From positions 1 to 38,435 of IMG/VR virus record IMGVR_UViG_3300044612_000314: 38,435 bases of DNA, one strand, 5' to 3'. The notes under the pieces are model-generated. The model searched no databases, had not been told where the DNA came from, and saw nothing but the letters and a program-made list of their open reading frames with translations. This stretch comes from a virus. Below, piece by piece: positions 30,518 through 38,435 of this stretch (within the stretch, counting starts at the first letter, position 1; each line of letters opens with the position of its first letter). The translations under genes were made by a program, and so were the position numbers.

Positions 30518-31201
30518 ATTAGCAACTATGTAAAAGCTACTAACTTTGCTGTTAAGGACGGTTTAGCCACTGGTAACCCAGCCAAGATTATCAAGGGAAC
30601 AGAGATTGATACCGAGTATAACGCTATTGCCTCTGCTATCTCGTCTAAGGCAGACCTAAACAGCCCTACCTTTACAGGGACTCCAGCAGGTCCTACAGCC
30701 TCTGCAGGTGCTAGTACTACTCAACTAGCTACCACGGCCTTTGTAACCACTGCTATAGCGACTGCTACGGCTGCTCTTGTGCCTGCTGGTATGATCATGA
30801 TCTGGTCTGGTTCAGTAGGTTCTATTCCTTCTGGATGGACTCTCTGTAACGGCTCTAATAGCACCCCAGACCTACGGGATAAGTTTATTATAGGTGCTGG
30901 GTCAACCTATGCTGTTGGTGGTACTGGTGGTTCTGCTAACGCTGTAGTGGTTGATCACACCCACACAGCAACAACTGACACGGCTGCTGCTCACACACAC
31001 GCTGTTCCAACAAACTCTGTTACTGGTCCTGGTAATAATGGTGGTGGTAGGTTTGTTAATGGAGACAATGCTGGAGGCAACGTCAACACTACCTCTGGCG
31101 GCGCACACTCACACTCAGTTACTGTTGCTTCGGCTGGTGTCTCAGGTAACAACGCTAACCTGCCTCCATATTATGCTCTTTGCTACATTATGAAGACCTA
31201 A
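30518..31201 (+). CDS. Tail-collar-domain fibre protein with apparent ATT start, 227 aa
   Basis: The frame opens after a stop at 30485 and reads ISNYVKATNFAVKDGLATGN, typical of the first residues of phage fibre proteins (which normally begin MSNY). The codon there is ATT, seven bases after AAGGAG; the next usual start (GTG 30779) would delete 87 residues. Domains: attachment region, KADLNSPTFTG repeat, collar domain (SIPSGWTLCNG near 111) and a His-rich tip with HTHT, HTHA and HSHS motifs, like metal-binding fibre tips. Confidence 0.8.
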   Translation: MSNYVKATNFAVKDGLATGNPAKIIKGTEIDTEYNAIASAISSKADLNSPTFTGTPAGPTASAGASTTQLATTAFVTTAIATATAALVPAGMIMIWSGSVGSIPSGWTLCNGSNSTPDLRDKFIIGAGSTYAVGGTGGSANAVVVDHTHTATTDTAAAHTHAVPTNSVTGPGNNGGGRFVNGDNAGGNVNTTSGGAHSHSVTVASAGVSGNNANLPPYYALCYIMKT

Positions 31202-31452
31202 TGTATAAAGTAATACCAATAGTAAGTGAAACAAATTTAAAGTTTAATTGTAACCAGTGTGGTCTGTGTTGTAAGGCACTAAACTGTCAGTATTTAACAA
31301 AAGATAATCTTTGTTCTATTTATGAAACTAGACCATTAATTTGTAACATTGAAAGAGGATACGAAGAAGTGTTTAAATCACAGATGAGTAAGAAGGAATG
31401 GTTTAGTATTAATGAACAATATTGTAACATCTTGAAAGCACAGGAGAAATAA
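31201..31452 (+). CDS. YkgJ-like Cys-cluster protein, 83 aa
   Basis: CxxCxxCC motif (CNQCGLCC at 17-24) with further cysteines at 29, 38, 48 and 75, and the family-like IYETRPLICN. The YkgJ family binds Zn or Fe and has no clear function. ATG 31201 overlaps the collar stop. AT-rich codons contrast with the neighbours, suggesting a recent insertion. Lying between fibre and ejection genes, it is an accessory gene, possibly a sulfur or metal handling or takeover protein. Confidence 0.82.
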   Translation: MYKVIPIVSETNLKFNCNQCGLCCKALNCQYLTKDNLCSIYETRPLICNIERGYEEVFKSQMSKKEWFSINEQYCNILKAQEK

Positions 31453-31453
31453 T

Positions 31454-32521
31454 ATGGCATGGCCTGTAATAGCTGCAGCAGCAGCAACTTTAGGAGGCTC
31501 TTATTTGGCAGGTAAGTCTGCTGAAAAAGCCGCCAATACTGGCGCAAACGCACAACTACAAGCTGGTAGAGAAGCTACTTCAGCCTCTGCCTTTAGACCA
31601 ATAGGACTAACTACTAGGTTTGGTTCTAGTAACTTTACTATGGGCACGGATCAGTACGGTAATCCTATAGTTACAGAAGCTGGTTATACCCCATCTGCAG
31701 AGATTACCGACCTTCAAAACAGACTATCTGCTTTGTATAAAGATAGCTTCGGTCAGGCTGAACAGGCTCAAGCACTAGGCGCTCCTATGGGGGTTGCTGG
31801 TCAAGGACTGTTTAACTTAGGTCAGCAGTACTTAGCCCAGTCTCCTGAGCAAGCTCGTCAACAATACATAGCAGAGCAACAGAATCTGCTTAGAGCACCT
31901 CGTATGGAAGAAGAGCAACGGTTAGCTGCCTCTGTCTTTGGTCGTGGCCGTTCTGGTCTGAACGTAGGTGCTGCTGGACAGCCTGAACTAGCTGCTTTAG
32001 CAAACGCTCGTAGACAACAAGATTTAGCATTGGCTGCTCAGGCTGAACAAGCCGCTCAACAGCGTCTTGGCTTTGGTGCTGGTTTGTTTAGCACTGGTGG
32101 TGCTTTGATTGGTAATCAGTATGCTCTACAGAACCAAGCACTGGCTCCGTTCCTCACTCAGTTCGGTGCTCAACAGGGCCTTGAGCAAGCAGCTCTACAG
32201 CCTCTTGAGATTGGTGCTAACTTAGGCGGCAGGAACGTCAACACTGCTGGCGCTAATGCTCTGCTGCAAAGCGGTCTTGGAGCTGCTAATACACGCTTAC
32301 AAGGTAGTCTGGTTGGTCCGTCACTGACAGCTAATGCACTATCTAAAGTTAACTACGAGAACCTGTTTAATAAGCTGATGGCTCCTAGGACTTCTCCGGG
32401 GCTTTATGGTGGAACTAGTGGTAGTGGTTTTGCTTATAATCCTGATATTGATACAGACGGTGGATATTACGGAAGTTCTTCAGGATTTGAAAATATGAGT
32501 GGTGGTTACAGCCCTTACTAA
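31454..32521 (+). CDS. Ejection/internal virion protein, 355 aa
   Basis: Starts MAWPVIAAAAATLGGSYLAG (short hydrophobic stretch), followed by a Gln/Ala-rich helical body (FGQAEQAQALG, EQARQQYIAEQQNLL, RRQQDLALAAQAEQAAQQRL) and a Gly/Tyr-rich, flexible C-terminus. Such proteins are packaged and injected into the host cell envelope. AGGAG precedes the ATG. Assigned by composition and place. Confidence 0.72.
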   Translation: MAWPVIAAAAATLGGSYLAGKSAEKAANTGANAQLQAGREATSASAFRPIGLTTRFGSSNFTMGTDQYGNPIVTEAGYTPSAEITDLQNRLSALYKDSFGQAEQAQALGAPMGVAGQGLFNLGQQYLAQSPEQARQQYIAEQQNLLRAPRMEEEQRLAASVFGRGRSGLNVGAAGQPELAALANARRQQDLALAAQAEQAAQQRLGFGAGLFSTGGALIGNQYALQNQALAPFLTQFGAQQGLEQAALQPLEIGANLGGRNVNTAGANALLQSGLGAANTRLQGSLVGPSLTANALSKVNYENLFNKLMAPRTSPGLYGGTSGSGFAYNPDIDTDGGYYGSSSGFENMSGGYSPY

Positions 32522-32532
32522 AGGAAATACAA

Positions 32533-33687
32533 ATGGCAATTGAAACTTTATTTGGTCCCTCTGTAGCAGACGTACAAGAGCTGCGTAGGCTACAGCAAGA
32601 GCGAGAGATAGCTGGTGCAGGCGGTCAGTTTGGTGTCTTTGCTCCTCTATATCAGGCTGGTCTTAGGTTCGGTAATCAGGCTGTCCAAGGCGTAAATACG
32701 CTTATGGGTGCTCAGGACCCTATGCTTAAGAAAGCTACTGATATCCAGTCTATACTTAGTCAGTATCAGGACCAAGACTTGACTAATGCTGATGTTCTTA
32801 CGAAGATTTCAAAAGACTTAGCTGGTAAAGGCTATGCTGCTGAGTCTATAGGACTTGCTCAAGAAGCAGTAAAATTTAGAAAAGAGCGTAAGTTTACTAC
32901 TGTTGCTCCCGGAGCTACTGTCTTAAATGAAAAGGGAGAAGTAGTATACGAGGCTCCTAGTGCTGAAAAGATGGTTAAGACCCCTGCAGACTTTGCTGCT
33001 GCTGGTAAAGAGCTTGGCTTTGGTGTTCGTGCCAACATTGGTGAGTATAGCCAACAAGAAACACAAGCTATCAACAACCTACTCGAAAGCAGAGGAATTA
33101 AACGTGCTGAAGCAGGTGTTCCTAGATCTGGTGAAGTTAAAATAACTGATCTGTCTGTTGCTAATAAATTGGTAACTGATCTTACTGGGGCATCTAAAGA
33201 TAGATTAAATACTGTTAATCTTGCTAAAACGCAGTTGGCTTTAGCTAAAAAAGGAGAAGGTGCTGCCTTACCACAGCTTCAGCGACAGCTAGTTAAGTTA
33301 GTTGGGGACAGCCAGATTGGTCAGGGTGAGGTTAGGGACGCACTAGGCTCTTCTGGTATTGTTGGGGATACGATTAGTGCTGTTAATAAGTTCATGACTG
33401 GTGTCCCAACGGTAGATAAACTAAATTCTGTTGAGCAGGTTATTAATGCCTTAGAAAACATTAATGCACAGGCTTTCAATAAAGGAAGAACACAAGCAGA
33501 AACAGTCTTAGCAGAAGCAAAATTACCAGAAGGTACTAGAAAAGCGTTACTCCCTCCTGCCTATAAAACTGCTGCAGAAAAGAAAGACTCAAAACAAGGC
33601 GGTAAGTTTACTGAAGGTAAGATATACGTTGATGCCAAAGGTAACCGTGCTCGATATGTTAATGGAAACTTTGTTTCTGTAGAATAA
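32533..33687 (+). CDS. Ejection/internal virion protein, 384 aa
   Basis: Largely helical, beginning MAIETLFGPSVADVQELRRL; contains FRKERKFTTVAPGATVLNEK, a Gln/Leu-rich central helix and a basic C-terminus (GGKFTEGKIYVDAKGNRARY). AAAGGAAA precedes the ATG. Second of three consecutive ejection-type genes. No enzymatic motif (no lysozyme or transglycosylase signature) is visible. Confidence 0.68.
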   Translation: MAIETLFGPSVADVQELRRLQQEREIAGAGGQFGVFAPLYQAGLRFGNQAVQGVNTLMGAQDPMLKKATDIQSILSQYQDQDLTNADVLTKISKDLAGKGYAAESIGLAQEAVKFRKERKFTTVAPGATVLNEKGEVVYEAPSAEKMVKTPADFAAAGKELGFGVRANIGEYSQQETQAINNLLESRGIKRAEAGVPRSGEVKITDLSVANKLVTDLTGASKDRLNTVNLAKTQLALAKKGEGAALPQLQRQLVKLVGDSQIGQGEVRDALGSSGIVGDTISAVNKFMTGVPTVDKLNSVEQVINALENINAQAFNKGRTQAETVLAEAKLPEGTRKALLPPAYKTAAEKKDSKQGGKFTEGKIYVDAKGNRARYVNGNFVSVE

Positions 33688-33696
33688 GGAATAAAT

Positions 33697-36315
33697 ATGG
33701 CTTTTGATCCAACTACTGCAAAAGAAGTTAGTTTTGATTCTAGCACAGCCGTATTTGATCCAGCAAGTGCTGCGTTAGAAGATGATCAAGCTAAGGCAAA
33801 GGTAACTGGTTTTCAGTACATTGCTAATCAGGCAAAGCTTGGTCTAGTAGATACTCCTGTCCTTGCTGAGGCTTTGATTGATACTTTTGTAACAGATCCT
33901 TTTAAGAAACTATATTCAACTGTTACTGGAAAACCTGATACAGCTCCCGGTGGTATTGCTGAACGGTTTGGTCGTAATATACAGAGGCTTCAGAAAGCAG
34001 GCGCAGAGCTTGTGGGAGCACAGCCACAGATGAAAGCCCCTGATGTTCTTAGTGGTATTGTAGGCTCAGGTGCTCGTGCTGCTACAGATCCTTTAGGTTA
34101 CTTAGGTGCTCCGCTAAAAGCAGCCCCTGCGGTCGGTAGAGCTACTGGTTTGTTCACTGTTGGAGGCACTGCTGAAGTAGGTGGTTTGGTCGGAGAACAA
34201 GCAGAAAAGGCAATTACAGGAGAGGACACAGGTGTGGGCCGTGCTGTTGGTTCTATCGCTGCCGCTATTAAAGGTGCTCCTTTGGCTGCTGCAGTAGGAG
34301 AAGGCGTGGCTGGGACAGGCAATGTTGCAAAACAAGTTTACGACAAATACAAAGCATTTAAGACAGACCCAGATGCTGCTAATCAAGCCTATGCTACAGG
34401 AGCCGCAAAACGACTATTAAACATCATTGCTAAAGAACAACCAGGAGAAAAGTTAGATGATGTTGTAACAGAGTTCAATCGTATTAGCAATGTGATAAAT
34501 AAAGATGAACTACCTTTAATGGTGGCAATGGCAGATAACCCTGCTGTTCGTCAACAAGTTGCTAGACTTGCTAAATCTAACCCAGACTTTCGTAACAGGG
34601 TTAATATTGAGTTACAGAACGTAGCTTCTAATATTGATAGACGAGCCGATGTGTTATTTGGTCAGCGGTATGCCCCTGTTCAGGGCGTAGAAACTATTGA
34701 TGTATCAAACGCTATTCGGCGTAGGGAAGCTATTGACGATCAGATTGACAAGTTAGCTACAAGACTCGATACTGGTGTTGACGAGGCTGTCATTGGCAGG
34801 GCTGTAACAAATCTAGTAGATGCCCGTCTTAAAACAGTTACAGCTGAGATGACTCCTGTTTATGATTCTATTCTCCTAGAGGCTAAAAAGGCTGGCGCTA
34901 AACTACCAGAAGACTCTGTTCGAAATGTGTACAACTTCGTTGCTGCTAACAACATCAGAGATATCTTTGGTAAAGGTACAGCAGTAGACAAGAAGATTAT
35001 GAAGGAATGGGGTCCATCAGATATTGGCTTTGCACCTGTTGGTTTTGAGCAGGTAGACTCTCTTAAGCGTGAGATCAATAGACTACAGAGAGGAAAACTA
35101 ACTCGTGATGAGTCCCGTAGACTAGACCAATTAGAGGATGTCCTAAATGCAGAACGAAGAAACATTCCTGGTGAGTTTAATCAGCGATTAATTGATGCTG
35201 ACAAAGCTTACTACGAAAAGGTAGGTGTTCCTTTTAGTGCTCAGGGTATTAAGGACATTGACTCTAAGAAGTATGCTGAGCAAGTGGCTCCAGTAATTAT
35301 CAAGAATGGTTCTGCCTTGCGTCAGTTTATGAATGCTGTTGGTGATGAGGCGGCTATGCCGATAACCAGAAATGCTATCTTAGCGGATGCTTATAGTCAG
35401 TCTGTTAAGGACGGTGTGGTAAATCCTGTTGCACTGCGAAAATACATTAGTAAGAAGGATGATGTTCTGTCACAGGTTCCTGGTGTTCGTCAAGAGTTAG
35501 AAAGAGCTGCTATCGATCAGAGCGTATTAGCCTTAGAAAAGAAGCGTATTGACGATGCTGTTAAGGTAGCTAATCAACGCATTGCAGATAACTTTGTAAC
35601 GTCTGTTAGGGATTCTTCAGGAGCTTCTGTCCCTAATTACCAACAAGTAACTAATCGGATGTTCAATGACCCTCTGTTCTTCCAGAAGATTAAGAAGGAC
35701 TTAGGAGACTTGGACGCTGCTTCAGCCAATGCCGTTCGTCAATCTATTAGAGCTGAGATAGTTAACACAGCCCGTAATAGTTCTGAAGGCGGTATTGCTT
35801 TTATTACTAACCCTAAGAATGCTAAGGTTGTTAATGAAGTCTTTGGTCCGGGTTATAGTAATGCAGTCAAAGACGTACTAAAACTCTCTGATGCTGTTAA
35901 TAAAGCAGACATTAGTAAACTTTCAGCAGTTATTGAAAGGTCTGAACTAGATGCTTTAGCTAAGATTGTTCCCGGACTTGACGTTCCTTTTGTAACTTCT
36001 ACTCTTAGGGATAGAATTGCTAGTGTGCCTCAGAAGGTAGTTCGTTTAGCTACAAGGGTGAACACAGCTCAGTTAGGAGATGCCACAGACAAGGCAATTG
36101 CTGATCTGCTACTTGACCCACAGGGAGTAAAAGCATTACAAAAGACTGCTAAGGAAATAGACTTTAGTTTAAATAATCCTTTGTCTGTTAAGAAATATAC
36201 GAATACTTTAAAATCTATACTTCCTCAGTATATGTATGTTGGTGGAAAAGAAGCTGTTGCTCAAGAACCTGAAGCACCACAAGAAGAGATGGTATTCGGC
36301 GGTTTCGAGGAGTAA
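33697..36315 (+). CDS. Large ejection/internal virion protein, 872 aa
   Basis: The largest protein. N-terminal 120 residues are mixed, about 110-210 is Gly/Ala-rich and weakly hydrophobic (SGARAATDPLGYLGAPLKAA, then LVGEQAEKAI), and the rest is helical. No transglycosylase motif as in T7 gp16. Probably crosses or coats the host membrane during DNA entry. Third of the ejection-gene set and adjacent to the lysis genes. Confidence 0.72.
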   Translation: MAFDPTTAKEVSFDSSTAVFDPASAALEDDQAKAKVTGFQYIANQAKLGLVDTPVLAEALIDTFVTDPFKKLYSTVTGKPDTAPGGIAERFGRNIQRLQKAGAELVGAQPQMKAPDVLSGIVGSGARAATDPLGYLGAPLKAAPAVGRATGLFTVGGTAEVGGLVGEQAEKAITGEDTGVGRAVGSIAAAIKGAPLAAAVGEGVAGTGNVAKQVYDKYKAFKTDPDAANQAYATGAAKRLLNIIAKEQPGEKLDDVVTEFNRISNVINKDELPLMVAMADNPAVRQQVARLAKSNPDFRNRVNIELQNVASNIDRRADVLFGQRYAPVQGVETIDVSNAIRRREAIDDQIDKLATRLDTGVDEAVIGRAVTNLVDARLKTVTAEMTPVYDSILLEAKKAGAKLPEDSVRNVYNFVAANNIRDIFGKGTAVDKKIMKEWGPSDIGFAPVGFEQVDSLKREINRLQRGKLTRDESRRLDQLEDVLNAERRNIPGEFNQRLIDADKAYYEKVGVPFSAQGIKDIDSKKYAEQVAPVIIKNGSALRQFMNAVGDEAAMPITRNAILADAYSQSVKDGVVNPVALRKYISKKDDVLSQVPGVRQELERAAIDQSVLALEKKRIDDAVKVANQRIADNFVTSVRDSSGASVPNYQQVTNRMFNDPLFFQKIKKDLGDLDAASANAVRQSIRAEIVNTARNSSEGGIAFITNPKNAKVVNEVFGPGYSNAVKDVLKLSDAVNKADISKLSAVIERSELDALAKIVPGLDVPFVTSTLRDRIASVPQKVVRLATRVNTAQLGDATDKAIADLLLDPQGVKALQKTAKEIDFSLNNPLSVKKYTNTLKSILPQYMYVGGKEAVAQEPEAPQEEMVFGGFEE

Positions 36316-36318
36316 TCC

Positions 36319-36759
36319 ATGAGTGAACCAGTAACACAAGCTGCCAAGGCTGCTGTCTCTGGCATTAGGGAAGCTTTAGCCGTAGGGAAGGAACTTGAGT
36401 CTGTTACTAAGGACATTCAAGACCTTGGTAAGTCTGAGATCCAAGCTAGAGATGCCTACCGCCGTAAGCAAAAGAAGAGACCATCAGATACTTCTGTCTT
36501 CTCTGCTGTCGAGGAGTGGCGTGGCGTATACGAGATAAAGAAGCTACAAGACGAACTTAAGCAGGATATCATTGAGAAGCATGGTCAGGCTGCTTGGGAA
36601 GAGGTAGAGGTCATCCAGCAAAGAATCCTTAAGGACAACAAGGATTTAACTGATGAGTTTGGTAGAGACCTACACAAGCTTGCAATGCTCAAGTGGTACT
36701 GCTTTATAACTGCTTTCATCCTAGTTAGTTTTGCCTATGTCATGGGCTATAAGCCTTAA
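36319..36759 (+). CDS. Membrane-anchored coiled-coil protein, 146 aa
   Basis: Helical and charged (VGKELESVTKDIQDLGKSEI, then EEWRGVYEIKKLQDELKQDI), with one C-terminal membrane span (YCFITAFILVSFAYVM) before GYKP. Placed just before holin and endolysin, so it may belong to the lysis cassette, perhaps a spanin-like or holin-accessory protein, though the span is C-terminal whereas classical spanins have it N-terminal. It has 146 residues and no signal peptide. Confidence 0.7.
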   Translation: MSEPVTQAAKAAVSGIREALAVGKELESVTKDIQDLGKSEIQARDAYRRKQKKRPSDTSVFSAVEEWRGVYEIKKLQDELKQDIIEKHGQAAWEEVEVIQQRILKDNKDLTDEFGRDLHKLAMLKWYCFITAFILVSFAYVMGYKP

Positions 36760-36768
36760 GGAGTTGCT

Positions 36769-37272
36769 ATGCTGTCCCTAATATCTACACTTGGCGGTCT
36801 GCTTATCTCTGGTCTACCTAGAGTCTTAGACTTCTTTCAGGACAAGAACGATAAGAAACAAGAACTAGAGCTAGCTCGTATCCAGACTGAACGTGAACTA
36901 GCTCTGGCTGAGAGGGGCTTCATAGCCCAGCAAAAGATTGAGGAGATTAGGACTGATCAGGTGGCTATGCAGTCTGAGGCACAGATGACCGTAGCAGCCC
37001 TAGATCACGACAAGAAGGTCCTCGATAAGGCTTCCAAGTGGGTGGTTAACTATGTAGGCACAGTAAGGCCTACAGTGACCTATCTGTTCGTCCTAGAGCT
37101 AATAGCTATCAATGCTTGGCTAGCTTGGAACATCTTCACTATGCCCGGATTAGTGGCCTCTGTGGGCGATCTAGAGAAGGTAGCTGAGTTGATCTTCTCC
37201 TCCGATGAGATGGCTATGCTGGGCGGTATCATAGGATTCTGGTTTGGCTCTAGGGGCTGGGCTAAGAAGTGA
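36769..37272 (+). CDS. Holin, 3TM superfamily-like, 167 aa
   Basis: N-terminal hydrophobic segment (1-18), a charged coiled coil (about 22-85), then TVRPTVTYLFVLELIAINAW (98-117) and a final span with GGIIGFWFGSRGWAKK. The VRPxxTYLF and GFWFGSR motifs match the Holin_3TM family. AAGGAG precedes the ATG. Its end overlaps the endolysin GTG. It likely makes the membrane lesions that release endolysin. Confidence 0.85.
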   Translation: MLSLISTLGGLLISGLPRVLDFFQDKNDKKQELELARIQTERELALAERGFIAQQKIEEIRTDQVAMQSEAQMTVAALDHDKKVLDKASKWVVNYVGTVRPTVTYLFVLELIAINAWLAWNIFTMPGLVASVGDLEKVAELIFSSDEMAMLGGIIGFWFGSRGWAKK

Positions 37273-37769
37273 AGGTAAGTAAGGAATGCATAGAAGGGAT
37301 AAAGAAAGATGAAGGAGTACGACTTCGTCCCTATCGCTGTCCTGCTCTACTGTGGACTGTTGGTGTTGGGCACGTTATTGATCCTTACCATATAAGGACA
37401 CCATTCAATGAACGCAAAGGACTTAGTATCCCTGATGGGTGGGATAGAGTTTTATCAATGGCTGAAGTGGATAGAATCCTCGCAGAAGACTTGGCTACAT
37501 TCGAGAGAGGTGTGCTTAGACTATGCCCTACAGGACTTACCCAAGGTCGCTTTGATGCCTTGGTTAGCTTTAGCTTCAATGTGGGGCTGGGAAACCTGCA
37601 AAGATCCACGATAAGGATGAAGCACAACCGTGGGGACTTTGAAGGGGCTGCTGAGGCGTTTATGGCATGGACCAAAGCTGGCGGTAAAGAGCTACCAGGA
37701 TTAGTTAAACGCCGCAAGCATGAGAGAGCTATGTACTTAGTCCCAACTACAGAGAACTCTGAGGAATAA
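37269..37769 (+). CDS. Endolysin, GH24 lysozyme (T4/P22 type) with Cys at the Asp position, 166 aa
   Basis: Cleaves peptidoglycan glycan strands. The catalytic pattern Glu-8aa-Asp/Cys-5aa-Thr is present as Glu15, Cys24, Thr30 (KDEGVRLRPYRC, then LLWTVGVGH). The Asp of T4 lysozyme is Cys here, a variant known in the family. GTG start overlapping the holin stop. It has no N-terminal signal-arrest segment, so holin release is expected. The last 33 bases overlap a leftward gene. Confidence 0.9.
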   Translation: MKVSKECIEGIKKDEGVRLRPYRCPALLWTVGVGHVIDPYHIRTPFNERKGLSIPDGWDRVLSMAEVDRILAEDLATFERGVLRLCPTGLTQGRFDALVSFSFNVGLGNLQRSTIRMKHNRGDFEGAAEAFMAWTKAGGKELPGLVKRRKHERAMYLVPTTENSEE

Positions 37770-37862
37770 GAAGTCTACCACTAGGTAGTTTATTCCCTCC
37801 TCTGGGTCGTGGACGTACTCTGCTCCACACATAATTCCACAGATAAAGTTAAGTTCGATCAT
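37737..37862 (-). CDS. Small hydrophobic protein after the reductase, 41 aa
   Basis: MIELNFICGIMCGAEYVHDP, then EEGINYLVVDFLFLRVLCSW. From memory, similar small proteins (MIELNFxxGxMxGxEY pattern) occur in marine phages. The start overlaps the reductase stop (an in-frame ATG also exists at 37865). Its C-terminal codons overlap the endolysin 3' end antisense by 33 bases. Amphipathic or weakly membrane-associated; role unknown. Confidence 0.62.
   Translation of the reverse strand: MIELNFICGIMCGAEYVHDPEEGINYLVVDFLFLRVLCSWD
37763..37796. terminator. Possible bidirectional terminator hairpin
   Basis: GGAATAA (37763-37769, including the endolysin stop) pairs with TTATTCC (37790-37796); inside, CTACC (37775-37779) pairs with GGTAG (37784-37788) around ACTA. 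TTTATT follows the inner stem on the plus strand. It sits where the two arms converge, so it may stop both transcripts; it also lies within the small leftward gene. Confidence 0.5.
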
Positions 37863-38435
37863 CATATTTCACAATGCCCCGCTACGCAGGCTAGGGTCTG
37901 CGCTCCCTCTACGTTGTCCTCTTCTTCCTTAAGATTATCCCACACAATCTCTGTAGGCATCTTTGAAAGAAGCTCCTCGTACTGCTCTTTAGTACACTCC
38001 TCGTAAGGTGCTTGTCGATAAGAGCCTCCATCCCAAGGCAGGAAAGAGATACCACTAATCTCATCGAAGTTCCTCCACACCCACGCTCCTACGTCCATCC
38101 ACTCATCTTCCTTGACAGAGATGGTGACAGATGGTTTATGCTCACACCAGTGTCGCTGATACATTAGCCACAGGTCTAGGTGCTGCATAGCTGTTAAGTC
38201 CACACGAGTACGAGAAGACTCTGGTGCTTTCACTGGGAAAGAAAACACCGCAGTGCTGTCTGGCCTCATGACACAGTCCTCTGTAGGAATGCCTGAGTCT
38301 GTTAAGAATTTCGTGAGAGGATCTTTCTTATCTCCACGAACACGGCGAACATAATACTCACTATGTCTAGTATGAATACCAGAGGCAGAATTAACAAGTT
38401 GAGACACAGTGCCGCTAGGTTTGACACAAGTAATC
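37862..38435 (-). CDS. nrdJ: Class II ribonucleotide reductase, C-terminal part (continues from 1-1451)
   Basis: Continues the reductase frame from residue 484 of the whole (with the repeat also containing part of 438-484) to a TGA at 37862. The last residues, CVAGHCEI, contain Cys622 and Cys627, the mobile pair that re-reduces the active-site disulfide in class II enzymes. WLMYQRHWCEHKPSVTISVK and SGISFLPWDGGSYRQAPYEE belong to the barrel C-terminus. No break or frameshift: together the two pieces form a complete gene. Confidence 0.92.
   Translation of the reverse strand, partial: ITCVKPSGTVSQLVNSASGIHTRHSEYYVRRVRGDKKDPLTKFLTDSGIPTEDCVMRPDSTAVFSFPVKAPESSRTRVDLTAMQHLDLWLMYQRHWCEHKPSVTISVKEDEWMDVGAWVWRNFDEISGISFLPWDGGSYRQAPYEECTKEQYEELLSKMPTEIVWDNLKEEEDNVEGAQTLACVAGHCEI
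38301..38435. repeat. Terminal direct repeat, right copy
   Basis: Copy of bases 1-135 with T in place of C at the ninth base. The overlap lets the linear window be joined into a circle of about 38.3 kb. It lies wholly inside the reductase coding sequence, so it is unlikely to be a packaging repeat of the T7 kind. Confidence 0.95.

Noticed and set aside
34745-34773. Rightward TTGACA-17-GATACT inside the large ejection gene.
   Set aside because: The -10 is only four of six, within coding sequence, with no gene start nearby.
37809-38006. Plus-strand 65-codon frame opposite the reductase.
   Set aside because: It lies antisense to a conserved C-terminal reductase region and has no ribosome site.
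1-38435. Direct terminal repeats as physical packaging ends like T7.
   Set aside because: The repeat lies inside the reductase coding sequence and fits an assembly overlap; a packaging repeat would be expected in non-coding DNA.

Overview
The window is an essentially complete tailed-phage genome of about 38.3 kb. The last 135 bases repeat the first 135 with one mismatch, so the contig closes into a circle, and the closure falls inside a ribonucleotide reductase gene. Gene content points to a virulent podovirus: T7-like replication genes (family A DNA polymerase, primase-helicase, 5'-3' exonuclease, probable SSB), P22/SU10-like portal, adaptor and nozzle genes, no tape-measure or tail-sheath gene, three large ejection-type proteins, a holin and a GH24 endolysin. 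I see no integrase, repressor, phage RNA polymerase, tRNA or CRISPR. The host cannot be named. Six sigma-70-type promoters with consensus or near-consensus hexamers suggest that host RNA polymerase does the transcription.

Layout. The left arm (about 13.07 kb down to 1, continuing across the join to 37.74 kb) is read leftward. It starts with a cluster of very small, overlapping genes (13.07-9.9 kb): a GP88-family protein, a papain-like peptidase candidate, two Cys-rich mini-proteins (one DUF1289) and four membrane microproteins of 22-48 residues. Next come primase-helicase, an FkbM-type methyltransferase, DNA polymerase, SSB, exonuclease, a PD-(D/E)XK nuclease, a metallophosphoesterase, a DUF3310 protein, a glycosyltransferase-like protein and a class II (B12-dependent) ribonucleotide reductase. 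The set reads as host takeover, DNA replication and nucleotide supply.

A divergent non-coding region of about 1 kb (13070-14080) separates the arms. It holds a perfect DnaA box inside an inverted repeat, short direct and tandem repeats, a 33-bp dyad that resembles two face-to-face sigma-54 promoters, a perfect sigma-70 promoter, and a long leader full of palindromes. It is the best candidate for the replication origin and control region.

The right arm (14081-37769) is read rightward: terminase, portal, scaffold and capsid, then a strong terminator followed by a second hairpin, a long set of tail-fibre and adhesin genes, small basic proteins, adaptor and nozzle, a tail-collar fibre gene that appears to start at ATT, a YkgJ-like Cys-cluster protein, three ejection-type proteins and the lysis genes. 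The arms meet at 37.74-37.77 kb, where the endolysin and a small leftward gene overlap at their 3' ends.

Most distinctive features: the microgene cluster with GP88; the repeat-rich control region; paired promoters that each place a short hairpin-like element at the transcript 5' end; the apparent ATT start; and mosaic base composition in the main adhesin gene.
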